A stretch of DNA of 64,000 nt. Source: Komagataeibacter sucrofermentans DSM 15973. Its GTDB lineage: Bacteria; Pseudomonadota; Alphaproteobacteria; Acetobacterales; Acetobacteraceae. Below the pieces are notes generated by a model that saw only the letters and a list, made by a program, of their open reading frames with translations, did no database searches and was not told the origin of the DNA. The stretch lies in assembly GCF_040581405.1 (NCBI RefSeq), contig NZ_CP137157.1, positions 934,001-998,000 on the forward strand, in the 5' to 3' direction. Positions 1 through 8,031 of this stretch are shown here, piece after piece (the stretch's first letter is position 1; each line of letters begins with the position of its first letter). The position numbers were made by a program, and so were the translations under genes.

Positions 1-132
1 GCGGGGCTGATCATGTTTGGCATCTGCCTGCGCCCGGTGCTGGCCTGGTTTGGCCAGATGGCCCCAGGCCGCGCGCCGCTGCCGCCCGCCACGGTGGAAA
101 CGCAGGGCGGAGAAAGCGGGACACGCACCTGA
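1..132 (+). CDS. C-terminal end of a membrane protein (partial)
   Basis: An open frame enters from the left edge and stops at TGA 130-132, giving 43 residues. It begins with a hydrophobic stretch (MFGICLRPVLAWFG) and ends in a short polar Pro/Gly/Thr tail. It is convergent with the copper receptor gene 21 bp away. The pattern would suit the last membrane helix of a PepSY-type or similar inner membrane protein, which often sits beside TonB-dependent receptors, but the piece is too short to assign a family. Codon use is like its neighbours. Confidence 0.4.
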   Translation, partial: AGLIMFGICLRPVLAWFGQMAPGRAPLPPATVETQGGESGTRT

Positions 133-153
133 AGCGCTGCCCCGCTCTGGTTG

Positions 154-2310
154 TCAGAAGCTGGCCGTCAGGCTCACATTGAACGACCGGCCCATGCCGG
201 GCAGGGCGCGCAGGCTGCCGGTGGCGGCGTAATCGGCCAGCGACCAGCCGCCCAGTGGCAGTTCGTATTTCTGGTTCAGCACGTTGTCGATACTGGCATC
301 GAGTGTCATGTAGCGCCAGTGATACTGCCCGCCCAGCCCCAGCAGGGCATAGCCGGGGGTGCGGGGTTCGTTGCGCACCCAGTCCACCGTGTCCTTGGCC
401 TTGACGAAGGTCATCTCGACCCGGCCGCTCCAGTTCTTCCACCGTTCATTAAGCGTGACGCTGCCGTTGGTGGGCATCTGGTGGTACAGGCCCGCGCCGT
501 TGGTCAGGTCCTGCCCGCGCACCCAGTTGATGTTGGCCACGATCTCGCCCCGGCCAAAGCGGCCATTCTGCCACAGCCGGTAATTGCCTGATCCGTTGAT
601 GCCATAGCTCTGGGCATTATGGTTGGCAAAGCCAAGCGTGCTGAACTGCCGCACGCTGGCAATATGGTAGGCGTTTATGTAGTCGTGGGTATAGGTGTAG
701 TAGGGCTGGACCTTCAGATCCCACCTGTCGCCATCGGGGTCGTGCCAGTCGGCGGTGATGGAGGCGGTATTGGCCACCTCCGGCTTGAGGTCGGGGTTGC
801 CCACGTAGCCGTTGCCATCGCCAAACCAGTTGATCATGCTCGAGACCATGGCCGAGCGCCCCCAGGCATAGCGCTCATACAGGTTGGGCGAGCGGGTCTT
901 GCGGGCATAGCCGCCCTCGATGGTCAGGTCGCGGCGCGGTTTCCAGCGCACCAGCGCCGTGACATCGAAGTTTACGTCCGTCCGGCCCCGGTCGGTTGTG
1001 TTGAACGCATTGGCCGCCGTGATGTTGGCCATGTTCATCATGTTCATGGTGGAGGAATAGCCTGAAACCGGGCCAGTATTCATCATGACCAGATCATTGC
1101 GAAAGCCCAGCAGCGTGGTTACGCGCGGGGTCCATGCGGCCTCCCACTCCACAAAATGGCCCAGACGGTCGCGGTGGCCGTTATTGATGCTGTGATAGGT
1201 GTCGGGCCCCATCATCATGCTGCCCGCCACCGGCGGCCACCAGTCATTGAGCCCGGAATGGTCGAACGAACTGCCCAGGCGCAGGGTTTGCCCCTCCGCC
1301 AATGGGATGGTGGCTTTGATGCTGTAGCCTGCCATGCGGGCATTGGTGTTCATGGGCATGTGGGTGGTCTTGGCGCGGTCGGGCAGGAAGTCCATCGCGT
1401 GGTCCTCGCGCTGCCAGTAGCCGCGCGCCTCAAGCTCGCCCCAGTCGAACGTGCCGAGATACTTGCCGTTGACGAAGGTGGAGCGGTTGTTCGTCATGTC
1501 CATGTATTGATTGGCAAACCCCTCATGCGGGGTGTCCTGCTGGCCAAAGGTGAGGGCAAGCAGATGGTTGCCCTTGTGCACGCCAAAGGTCACCGCATGG
1601 TTGTAGGTCAGGTAGCTTGTCGAGCGCACCAGCCCCGCATCGCCACCGCCTTCATAATCGCCCGCCTGCGCGTAGGAGGCGTTATAGCGCAGGCTGAACG
1701 TGTCATTGGCCACCGTCAGGCTGCCCGATGCACCATAACCACCGCCATTGCTGCGATAGGTGCCGGTGACGTGGCCGGTCACGAGAACCTTGCCATGTTT
1801 GGCAAATTGCGGGTCCTTGCGCTCGACATCGATCGTACCGCCGGTGCTGTCGCCGCCCATGCTGACGGGTGTTATGCCCGCAATGGCGGTGGCGGTGTCC
1901 ACGCTGTCGGGGTCGATGAAGGACAGGGCGGGGTTCATGTGGTTGGGGCAGCCCGAGGCGATGCGCACGCCATCGACCACGGTGGCCACGCGGTCATCGG
2001 CCATGCCGTTGAGCACGGGCAGGGAAGCGAGGCCGCCTGCCGAATACGTGCTGACACCGGGCTGGTTGCGAAACAGGCTGGCGGCATCGGGGCTGCTCAG
2101 GCTGGCCGCCGTGCGCTGCGAGGCCGAAGGAGACGACGCCGAGAGCAGATGGTCGCCCATGGGCGTGCTGTCCGCCGTATCCTCGATCGAGAGGCCGGGC
2201 AGGGTTACGGTGGTCTGGGCGCGCGCGCCCAGCGGGTGCAGGGAGACTGCCAGCATGCAGCCGCCTGCGGCCACCACGAGGGGGGTGGCCGTTTTTTTCA
2301 TGGAAGTCAC
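154..2310 (-). CDS. TonB-dependent copper receptor (OprC/NosA-like)
   Basis: Outer membrane beta-barrel receptor of 718 aa, likely for copper. A signal peptide runs to about residue 31 (basic start, hydrophobic core, ARAQ). A plug domain follows, with the stretch ASGCPNHMNPALSFIDP that I recognise from OprC/NosA-type copper receptors, then a C-terminal barrel ending in aromatic F. Methionine clusters (GSMMMG, STMNMMNMAN) suit soft-metal binding. The start is GTG 2310, chosen because AGGAC lies about 8 nt upstream; ATG 2301 (MKKTATP) is the alternative. It lies downstream of a DUF2946-like gene in the same direction and opposite tonB, so the three probably work together in copper uptake or handling. 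The substrate is inferred, not shown. Confidence 0.85.
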   Translation of the reverse strand: MTSMKKTATPLVVAAGGCMLAVSLHPLGARAQTTVTLPGLSIEDTADSTPMGDHLLSASSPSASQRTAASLSSPDAASLFRNQPGVSTYSAGGLASLPVLNGMADDRVATVVDGVRIASGCPNHMNPALSFIDPDSVDTATAIAGITPVSMGGDSTGGTIDVERKDPQFAKHGKVLVTGHVTGTYRSNGGGYGASGSLTVANDTFSLRYNASYAQAGDYEGGGDAGLVRSTSYLTYNHAVTFGVHKGNHLLALTFGQQDTPHEGFANQYMDMTNNRSTFVNGKYLGTFDWGELEARGYWQREDHAMDFLPDRAKTTHMPMNTNARMAGYSIKATIPLAEGQTLRLGSSFDHSGLNDWWPPVAGSMMMGPDTYHSINNGHRDRLGHFVEWEAAWTPRVTTLLGFRNDLVMMNTGPVSGYSSTMNMMNMANITAANAFNTTDRGRTDVNFDVTALVRWKPRRDLTIEGGYARKTRSPNLYERYAWGRSAMVSSMINWFGDGNGYVGNPDLKPEVANTASITADWHDPDGDRWDLKVQPYYTYTHDYINAYHIASVRQFSTLGFANHNAQSYGINGSGNYRLWQNGRFGRGEIVANINWVRGQDLTNGAGLYHQMPTNGSVTLNERWKNWSGRVEMTFVKAKDTVDWVRNEPRTPGYALLGLGGQYHWRYMTLDASIDNVLNQKYELPLGGWSLADYAATGSLRALPGMGRSFNVSLTASF

Positions 2311-2378
2311 TTTTCATGTCCTGAACAGGAAAACGAAAAACACGCACGCCCCAACAGGGCATGCGGCAGCGCGTGAGT

Positions 2379-2843
2379 TCAGGAGATGGAAGGTGGCCCG
2401 CAGGCCGGGGGCAGCCCCAGCGGAGTGGGAGGGGGCGCGCGGGGCTGGCGGGGTTCATGCCGGTGGGCGGCCCATGTCATGGGTGGCATGGGCAGGAAGG
2501 GCAGAACCACCAGCGCAAGGGCGGGCAGGTGCAGGAGCGGGCAGAGCGGGCAGCCTTCGGCATGGTCGTGGCCGTGCGGGGCCGTATCGCCATGCTGATG
2601 GGGGGCGGGTTCATCCGCCATCACCATGTGGTGATGCGGCGGCGTGGCGTGCCGGTCCGCTCGCATGGTGACGGGAGCAATATCGATTCCCGTCAGCCGC
2701 ATGATGGTGCCGCGCGGCAGTTCGCCGGGCAGGCTGCGGCTTTCAACCAGCAACTGACCCCACAGCCCCAGACACGCGCACAGCACCATGACCCAGCGGA
2801 TCACAGGCATGTCATGCATGAAGGGGTGGCGGGCTTGGTCCAT
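2379..2843 (-). CDS. DUF2946-like His-rich membrane-associated protein
   Basis: A protein of about 154 aa. It has an N-terminal hydrophobic helix (VIRWVMVLCACLGLWGQLL), a His-rich middle (PPHHHMVM, HQHGDTAPHGHDHAE), a CPLCP motif, a second hydrophobic stretch (LPALALVVLPFLP), and a Pro-rich end with a PPACGPP-type motif. CPLC-type motifs and the ending are typical of DUF2946 proteins, which are often found beside copper receptors. The family function is unknown; metal binding by His and Cys is inferred. The start ATG 2843 was chosen over the longer frame from 2951, which would overlap tonB; ATG 2819 and 2810 are also possible. It lies 68 bp upstream of the receptor gene, probably in one operon. 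Confidence 0.65.
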   Translation of the reverse strand: MDQARHPFMHDMPVIRWVMVLCACLGLWGQLLVESRSLPGELPRGTIMRLTGIDIAPVTMRADRHATPPHHHMVMADEPAPHQHGDTAPHGHDHAEGCPLCPLLHLPALALVVLPFLPMPPMTWAAHRHEPRQPRAPPPTPLGLPPACGPPSIS

Positions 2844-2950
2844 GATGGACAGGTTCTTTGCGGTTGTAAGAAGAAGGCGGTAACAGGAGAGTGTTCTCGG
2901 AGGTCGGGGGCTTTTTGTCAAATGACAAGGTAGTCCGCGCCCATGCCCCA

Positions 2951-3871
2951 ATGGATGGAAGCGTGCAGCAGCAGGACAGAACGGCAGGCAGGATTCTCGT
3001 CACGCCAACCGGCCCCACGGGCTGGGGGCGGGGGCGGCTGCTTGCAAGCTGGGCCATTATGGCCGCCGTGCTGGGCCATGGGCTGGTTGCCGCGTGGCTG
3101 CTGCCCGCCCGCACACCCGTGCCCGCGGCGCCAGCGGAAAAAAACAGCATTCAGGTCTTTTTTGACCGGCCAGGGGTTGCGGCGCCCCCCCCGGAGGCTA
3201 CGCCACAGCCACAGCCACAGCCACAGCCACAGCCACAGCCACAGCCACAGCCACAGCCACAGCCACAGCCACAGCCACAGCCACAGCCACAGCCACAGCC
3301 ACAGCCACAGCCACAGCCACAGCCACAGCCACAGCCACAGCCACAGCCACAGCCACAGCCACAGCCACAGCCACAGCCACAGCCACAGCCACAGCCACAG
3401 CCACAGCCACAGCCACAGCCAAAAGCCATGGCCACGCCGCCTGTTGCCGCGCGGCCTGCCGTAATGCCTGCCGCGCCTGCTGCTGCGCGGTCCAGGCCAT
3501 TGTCTGCTTCTCCCCCCCTCCGGCCCACTGGCGCACCGGCCGGGTCAGCCCCGGCGCTAACGCAGAATGGGCCAGGAGCGCCCAGCACGGCGCAGACAAT
3601 GGCGGCAGCACCAGCCGCGCCCCATTGCACGCCGCCCGCCTGGCGTTATCCCGCCATGGCCCGACACATGCATGAGGAAGGCAATGCCATGGTTGATGTC
3701 GTGCTGGGCAGCGAGGGGCAGGTAACACAGGTCAGCCTGAAATCCGGTACCGGCTATGATGACCTGGACAGCACGGCCCTTGCCGCTGCGCGCAAGGTGC
3801 AGTGCACCCCGCAGGGGCACCCGCTGGAGGGTACGCATGTTCTGCTGCCGGTTACATTTCACCTGCATTGA
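2951..3871 (+). CDS. tonB: Energy transducer TonB with long Pro-Gln spacer
   Basis: Inner membrane protein of 306 aa that couples the proton motive force to outer membrane receptors. One membrane helix near residues 34-55 (LLASWAIMAAVLGHGLVAA) is followed by a periplasmic spacer with 36 uninterrupted Pro-Gln dipeptides (about residues 85-156). Then comes a Pro/Ala-rich stretch and a C-terminal TonB domain (WRYPAMARHMHEEGNAMVDV; final LLPVTFHLH). ATG 2951 has no clear ribosome site; GTG 2891 in the same frame is the alternative. The gene is divergent from the copper receptor module, so it may be its dedicated TonB. The low-complexity spacer is unusually regular. Confidence 0.88.
   Translation: MDGSVQQQDRTAGRILVTPTGPTGWGRGRLLASWAIMAAVLGHGLVAAWLLPARTPVPAAPAEKNSIQVFFDRPGVAAPPPEATPQPQPQPQPQPQPQPQPQPQPQPQPQPQPQPQPQPQPQPQPQPQPQPQPQPQPQPQPQPQPQPQPQPQPQPQPKAMATPPVAARPAVMPAAPAAARSRPLSASPPLRPTGAPAGSAPALTQNGPGAPSTAQTMAAAPAAPHCTPPAWRYPAMARHMHEEGNAMVDVVLGSEGQVTQVSLKSGTGYDDLDSTALAAARKVQCTPQGHPLEGTHVLLPVTFHLH
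3203..3418 (+). repeat. (CCACAG)36 hexanucleotide tandem repeat inside tonB
   Basis: 216 bases made of 36 uninterrupted copies of CCACAG, read as Pro-Gln in the tonB frame. Every unit looks identical, including third codon positions, which points to recent expansion by slippage rather than selection on protein alone. Because the unit is 6 bp, gain or loss of copies keeps the frame and only changes spacer length. Confidence 0.97.
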
Positions 3872-4483
3872 GTAAAAAGGCGTTCTCAAGGGGCGTTTTC
3901 GGTGAGGGCTTTTTAAAAAACTGGTGTTTTTTCAGGCTGGAAGTTTTTCAAAGAAGGATAGAATCGATATTGATTATCAGTTTTTTAGGAATATTTTCCG
4001 TATAAGGGCCTGTCGTTGGAATCATGCAGGTTCTGGCGATGGCAGCCCCGATCACGATCGACCATCCATCCTGACGGTCGGGGCTGTCGCGTCTTCAACG
4101 GCATTGGCTTTAATGTATTCTATAGGGCTGAAATCAGGTAATATTTGATGAAATTCAAATATATGCCCTGTGCAGCAAACTCATCATGTCGATTGGCACC
4201 GCTTTCCCGGTTGCGGCTCATGCCACGTTTGATGGTTCAAGCCACAATGAAGGCGGCCAGCATCGTGGCGGCTGAGGCGGTCACGGCGCTGAGGGCCATG
4301 GTGACCGGAATGATTCCCGGGCCTTTTTAATTGCCTGCGCTGCAGGCACAGGCAAACCGGGCCGCTAAATAAGAAAGTTTTTGGTGAAGCTTTTTGCAAA
4401 AAGCTTAGAAAAAAGGCATAGGCCGCCATGCCGCAAAATGGGCCGGATGACCCATAGCGCACTGCAAAAGATGCAAAAGTGTC
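3872..4483. other. Intergenic region left of the island
   Basis: No convincing gene. It holds an AT-rich stretch with poly-T runs (3900-4000), a small open frame of 61 codons at 4145-4330 (+) with no recognisable domain or good ribosome site, and a copy of the dispersed A-tract hairpin repeat near 4375-4406. Short TGCAAA motifs at 4463 and 4472, just before the left attachment repeat, resemble those beside the right attachment site and may be integrase arm sites. Confidence 0.6.
4374..4406. repeat. Dispersed A-tract hairpin repeat, copy 1
   Basis: The palindrome AAGCTTTTTGCAAAAAGCTT (4387-4406) is preceded by AAAGTTTTTGGTG. The same composite block recurs at 20757-20790, and related hairpins lie near 61548. 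It may act as a bidirectional terminator or be a REP-like element. Confidence 0.7.
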
Positions 4484-4551
4484 AGCTGCTAAGTCATTGA
4501 AATCTGGCGCGCCCTGCTGGATTCGAACCAGCGACCCACAGCTTAGAAGGC
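4484..4551 (+). repeat. attL: left direct repeat with 3' fragment of tRNA-Arg
   Basis: 68 bases matching 13903-13970 with only two mismatches. Positions 4505-4551 (47 bases) are identical to the 3' part of tRNA-Arg(TCT), from its CCA end to the anticodon loop; beyond 4551 the tRNA similarity stops. This is the usual distal scar of an element that integrated into a tRNA gene. Confidence 0.92.
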
Positions 4552-4642
4552 ACTGGCATTTCCTTTAAAAACAAGGGGATGTTTTGCATCTATGGTGTTT
4601 ATAGGCGTCTCGATTCGTTTACACGAGTCGAGACGTTTGCAG

Positions 4643-5251
4643 TTATGGCCTCTGGCCGACGAACGGAACGAGCGGCGCCTGTCCACCGCACTTGCCGGTG
4701 TTCCAGGTATCAATCATTAGCTGCACCTTGCGCCGCAGGGCTTCTCGGTCAGCGATCAGGCGTGCGGCCTCGGCGTGTCGGACATCATCATTCTGGGCGA
4801 ACACGGACGCCTCGTAGCCAAGTTGTCGCCCCATCTCCACATCAGGCATGGACGACAACGGCGCATAGGCCACCGGCAGGCTGATGGCCTGCCCGCGCGT
4901 CCGGCTGGCATCCGCCTGCACCCCGAACGTAGGCACAGTGGTGGCCGCTCCTACGCTGAACTGGCCGCCCTGCGTGAACTGGCCGGAGAGCTGTAGCGTC
5001 ACGTCGCCTGCAATCGTGCCCACAACCGGGTCGGGCGTGTGCTGGCTGCACTGGGCTGTGCGCACGGCGTGCGTGAATCGGGCATCCTGCTCCGCCGTCC
5101 ACTCGCCGGCATGCGAGACCGACACTACCCCGGCCTGCGCCAGGCTGGACTGGATGGATGCCATGGCCTGCGGGATCGTGGTCTGCACGGATGCCTGATG
5201 GGCGCAGGCAGATAGGCCGAGGGCGCAGGCCAGTGCCAAGACCGCCCTCAC
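4643..5251 (-). CDS. Putative lipoprotein, island cargo
   Basis: A 202 aa protein of unknown function. The N-terminus is a lipoprotein signal with lipobox LSAC (Cys16), so it is predicted to be exported and lipidated. The rest is a soluble, Gln/Thr/Ala-rich sequence; AEAARLIADREALRRKVQLM near residue 165 looks helical. Its ATG overlaps the TGA of the upstream papain-like gene by 4 nt, so the two are almost certainly co-translated and likely work together. I recognise no domain. Phage-type spanin or immunity lipoproteins are possible comparisons, without direct support. Confidence 0.72.
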   Translation of the reverse strand: MRAVLALACALGLSACAHQASVQTTIPQAMASIQSSLAQAGVVSVSHAGEWTAEQDARFTHAVRTAQCSQHTPDPVVGTIAGDVTLQLSGQFTQGGQFSVGAATTVPTFGVQADASRTRGQAISLPVAYAPLSSMPDVEMGRQLGYEASVFAQNDDVRHAEAARLIADREALRRKVQLMIDTWNTGKCGGQAPLVPFVGQRP

Positions 5252-6048
5252 GCCACCCCCCTCAGATACGCATCATTGGCCGCGACCAGCGCCTCCCAGT
5301 CCGGCTGGCTCGGTGCCAGAGCCGTGGCGGGCAGCAGCTGGCGCCAGGCGAGCGCATGGGCTTCCATGATGCGCGAGCGCATCCAGCGCCAAGTCGCGCG
5401 CTGCGTGGTGCCCCAGGTGAGCAGGGTCACGATGTCCGTGTCATCGGTGCCGGTGTAATCCCAGCCCAGCAGGCAATGGCCGTTCGCGGGATTAGGGTTC
5501 GGATCGCCATGCCCGGCCGGGGTGTCGGTATCCCACACCGGAGCCAGTGCGCCGTTCTCGTCCTCCCACAGATCGGCGTCAGCCAGCTGCACGCCGAGAT
5601 AGGCCGCCGACAGGCCTGCCATGACATTGCGCATGCCATTCAGGTCACCCGGATCCGCGCTGCCCCACAGCGGGAACAGGGTCTGGTTGGTCACGGCATA
5701 CCCATCGCGCAGCGCCGTGGTCAGCACATCGACCTCCACGCCGCCGCGATCCGTGGCCGGGGTGCCCGGCACATAGCCGGTGGAGCGGGAATAGAACGCC
5801 ACCGCCTGCGCTGTGGTGATGTCGGTCTGGAAGCCGCCCAGCGCGGACGTGGCGCGGATATGGTTGCCGATCCCGGCCGAGGTGCAGTCGCCCAGCATGT
5901 CATTACCCAGCAGCAGCGGGGCAGGATCGATATGGCCGCGGTCAAGCCGGGCAGGGGCCTGCCGGGCCATGAAGCCACGCATGGCCGACATGGAGGGCTG
6001 GCCCGCACGCGTCTGCGCAGGACGACAGCCGAGCATTCGCTGTGTCAT
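5248..6048 (-). CDS. Papain-like cysteine peptidase-like protein, island cargo
   Basis: A 266 aa protein with no signal peptide visible. Cys55 in LGNDMLGDCTSAG and His191 in NGHCLLGWDYTG are placed like the Cys and His of papain-fold enzymes (GxCxA, then GH followed by a strand). TWGTTQRATW near residue 211 could stand where NSWG occurs. I infer a cysteine peptidase or transglutaminase-like fold; the substrate is unknown. It is the first gene of a two-gene unit with the lipoprotein downstream (4-nt overlap) and is divergent from the HD gene, with 36 bp between starts. Proteins of this look also occur in phages, so it may be a phage-derived remnant. Confidence 0.55.
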   Translation of the reverse strand: MTQRMLGCRPAQTRAGQPSMSAMRGFMARQAPARLDRGHIDPAPLLLGNDMLGDCTSAGIGNHIRATSALGGFQTDITTAQAVAFYSRSTGYVPGTPATDRGGVEVDVLTTALRDGYAVTNQTLFPLWGSADPGDLNGMRNVMAGLSAAYLGVQLADADLWEDENGALAPVWDTDTPAGHGDPNPNPANGHCLLGWDYTGTDDTDIVTLLTWGTTQRATWRWMRSRIMEAHALAWRQLLPATALAPSQPDWEALVAANDAYLRGVA

Positions 6049-6084
6049 ATTCTACCTATCTGGATTTTATGGGATTATCGACGG

Positions 6085-6606
6085 ATGACGGATTTGATCT
6101 CACGGACCGATGCATTTGCCGCAGCGGCACACGCCAGCATCGACCAGCGCCGCAAATACACGGGTGATCCGTACATCGTGCATCCGCGCCGTGTTGCGCA
6201 GACCGTGAAGGAGGTCGGTGCTCGCGATGAGGTGATCGCAGCAGCGCTCCTGCATGACGTGGTGGAAGATACACCAGTCACGCTGGATGAGATCAGGGCT
6301 GCATTTGGTGAGGACGTGGCAGCCCTGGTCGAGATGGTGACAGATGTCAGCCGACCGAAAGACGGCTACCGCAAGGTGCGCAAGGCGATGGATCGGGATC
6401 ATCTGACCGAGGCCTCGGCCGAAGGTCAGACCATCAAGCTGGCAGACCTGATCGATAATACGGCGTCCATCACCCGATATGATCCGGGATTCGCAAGGGT
6501 CTACATGCGGAAAAAAGCGGAACTGCGTGGCATTCTTAAGAAAGGGAATAAAACATTGCGCCAGCATGCTGCAGCTCTTATGAAGCTGCATGGTTGGCAA
6601 AAATAA
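6085..6606 (+). CDS. Stand-alone SpoT/MESH1-like HD phosphohydrolase
   Basis: A 173 aa protein matching the hydrolase half of RelA/SpoT enzymes. The His-Asp metal motif is spread as HPRRVAQ, LLHDVVEDT and IKLADLIDNT, the last corresponding to the IKLADRLHN region. No synthetase, TGS or ACT domain follows, so it resembles small alarmone hydrolases that remove the 3'-pyrophosphate of (p)ppGpp or act on related nucleotides. The start ATG 6085 is chosen because similarity begins at once (FAAAAHASIDQRRK). Upstream in-frame codons run antisense through the papain-like gene and are not credible. On an island it could counter an alarmone-making toxin or phage-triggered signalling; that is inference. 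Confidence 0.82.
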   Translation: MTDLISRTDAFAAAAHASIDQRRKYTGDPYIVHPRRVAQTVKEVGARDEVIAAALLHDVVEDTPVTLDEIRAAFGEDVAALVEMVTDVSRPKDGYRKVRKAMDRDHLTEASAEGQTIKLADLIDNTASITRYDPGFARVYMRKKAELRGILKKGNKTLRQHAAALMKLHGWQK

Positions 6607-6912
6607 GATTCATTTAAATGCGAAATATCAGCTAACGTCCTCTTTCCGACCATAAGGACCCTGAGCACCGTTACGCATGGCGGACGTGCCCAATTCTAAC
6701 TTAACGCAGCCACTTCAGGCTAGTGATCGCATTGCAATCGCGTTGAGGCGCCACCCGTAGCGTAATAGCAGAATGCATATCCTTCGCCCGCGAACGAGGC
6801 ATTGTCTCGCTTGCTTAATCGATGCTCCTGATGCAAGATTCAACTGGTGGTGCGTGCGAGCTGCAGGGCTCGAGCTCTCGCACGAGACGCCCTGCGAGCA
6901 GGGGATCATAAT
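6607..6912. other. Non-coding stretch before the AAA+ gene
   Basis: 306 bases without a credible gene. GC falls relative to the preceding cargo. Short inverted segments rich in CTGCAGG/CCCTGC lie at about 6862-6900, just upstream of the ATPase ribosome site, and could be a 5' leader hairpin or operator. I see no clear promoter. Confidence 0.4.
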
Positions 6913-8031
6913 ATGAACGATCAGCGAAACGTCCGCCGGTTACGTAGCGTCGGCCAACGCGACAATGATCATGGGCGCATTAAGGACACGATGACCGCGC
7001 TCATTGAGGAAGCGCACTTCCAGCAGAAGCATGGCCTCGCCTCTCGTCTCGTAAGACGTACGTCCCCGACCGTAGGTCGCGCTGTTTCTGCCCCGTGCTC
7101 CACCGACAGAGAATCGCCCATGTTGCCCGACAGTTTGCAGCTTCTGCTCCGTGAGACCTTTCCGCGTCGTCGGATCAATGAACTGGTTCACAGTCGCGCA
7201 ATCCGTAGTGAGGTTCGGGAGCTTATCGCCGAGATCGCGCAGACGTCGCTTCTCCGATCGCACTCACTTGAACCGCGTCACACGGTGCTACTGGTGGGAC
7301 CGCCGGGTACTGGCAAGACCAGTCTTGCTGAAGCCCTCGCAGCTGAACTCGGCATGCCGTTCCTCACGGTCCGCTATGAAGGACTCGTCGGCAGCTATCT
7401 GGGAGAGACCGGCTCTCGGCTGCAGGAGATTGTGCAGTACGCATCACGCATGCCGTGTGTCCTGTTCTTCGACGAGTTCGAAAGTGTCGGCAAGGAGCGC
7501 TCTGACGCGCAGGAGACCGGTGAAATCAAGCGCGTGGTAAGTTCGCTTCTGATGCACATGGACGCACTGCCGACCCACTGCGTGGTGGTCTGTGCCACGA
7601 ATCATCCGGAGTTGCTTGATCGAGCAGTCTGGCGACGGTTCGAGGTCCGACTAACGCTTCCAGCACCTGGCGCTACCGAATTGAAGGAGTGGCTGGCCAG
7701 AACCAATAAGACTTTCGGCGATATCGGCATGACCGCAAAAGAGTTCATTGAACTATTCTCGGGTGAAACTTTCTCCGAAATAGAAGCCATAACTCTCGAC
7801 GCTCGTCGCAAAGTCGTTTTATCTTATGGTAAGAAGACCCCGGCGCTGGCCTTCAAGGAGGCTGTAGCCTCATGGGAGCGGCGGCGGCGAGTAAGTGGGA
7901 TAAACGCAGTTGGCACAACGACCAATCGTAAGAATGCGGCGAGAATCCGAAAGCCAGAAGCGAATAAAGGGAAGGAAACCCCGGTTTCCTCGAGCCTTCT
8001 CTTCGGAGACGCAGAGGATCAGATTAGGTAA
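6913..8031 (+). CDS. AAA+ ATPase paired with subtilisin-like peptidase
   Basis: A 372 aa protein. One AAA+ module: Walker A GPPGTGKT near residue 129, Walker B VLFFDEFES near 183, sensor-1 ATNHPE near 230, and an arginine finger region RAVWRRFE near 239. The first 90 or so residues are basic and not recognised. ATG 6913 has AGGGGAT about 8 nt upstream and is preferred over the in-frame start at 6847. The gene runs into the peptidase gene, overlapping by nearly 100 nt. AAA+/S8 peptidase pairs recur in bacterial genomes and have been proposed as conflict or defence modules; the ATPase would remodel or gate the peptidase. The mechanism here is unknown. Confidence 0.85.
   Translation: MNDQRNVRRLRSVGQRDNDHGRIKDTMTALIEEAHFQQKHGLASRLVRRTSPTVGRAVSAPCSTDRESPMLPDSLQLLLRETFPRRRINELVHSRAIRSEVRELIAEIAQTSLLRSHSLEPRHTVLLVGPPGTGKTSLAEALAAELGMPFLTVRYEGLVGSYLGETGSRLQEIVQYASRMPCVLFFDEFESVGKERSDAQETGEIKRVVSSLLMHMDALPTHCVVVCATNHPELLDRAVWRRFEVRLTLPAPGATELKEWLARTNKTFGDIGMTAKEFIELFSGETFSEIEAITLDARRKVVLSYGKKTPALAFKEAVASWERRRRVSGINAVGTTTNRKNAARIRKPEANKGKETPVSSSLLFGDAEDQIR

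Noticed and set aside
1156-2376. A 406-codon plus-strand frame over the copper receptor
   Set aside because: Antisense shadow of the receptor gene with biased Gly/Val/His composition.
3203-3418. Possible CRISPR or satellite array
   Set aside because: The unit is 6 bp with no spacers and is in frame within tonB.
3151-3728. Long minus-strand frames of alternating Val-Ala or Gly-Cys and a plus frame of Ser-His over the hexamer array
   Set aside because: They are only the other readings of the CCACAG array inside tonB; no start sites or domains.
5158-6084. A 309-codon upstream extension of the HD gene on the plus strand
   Set aside because: It runs antisense through the papain-like gene and has no homology; the HD domain begins right at ATG 6085.
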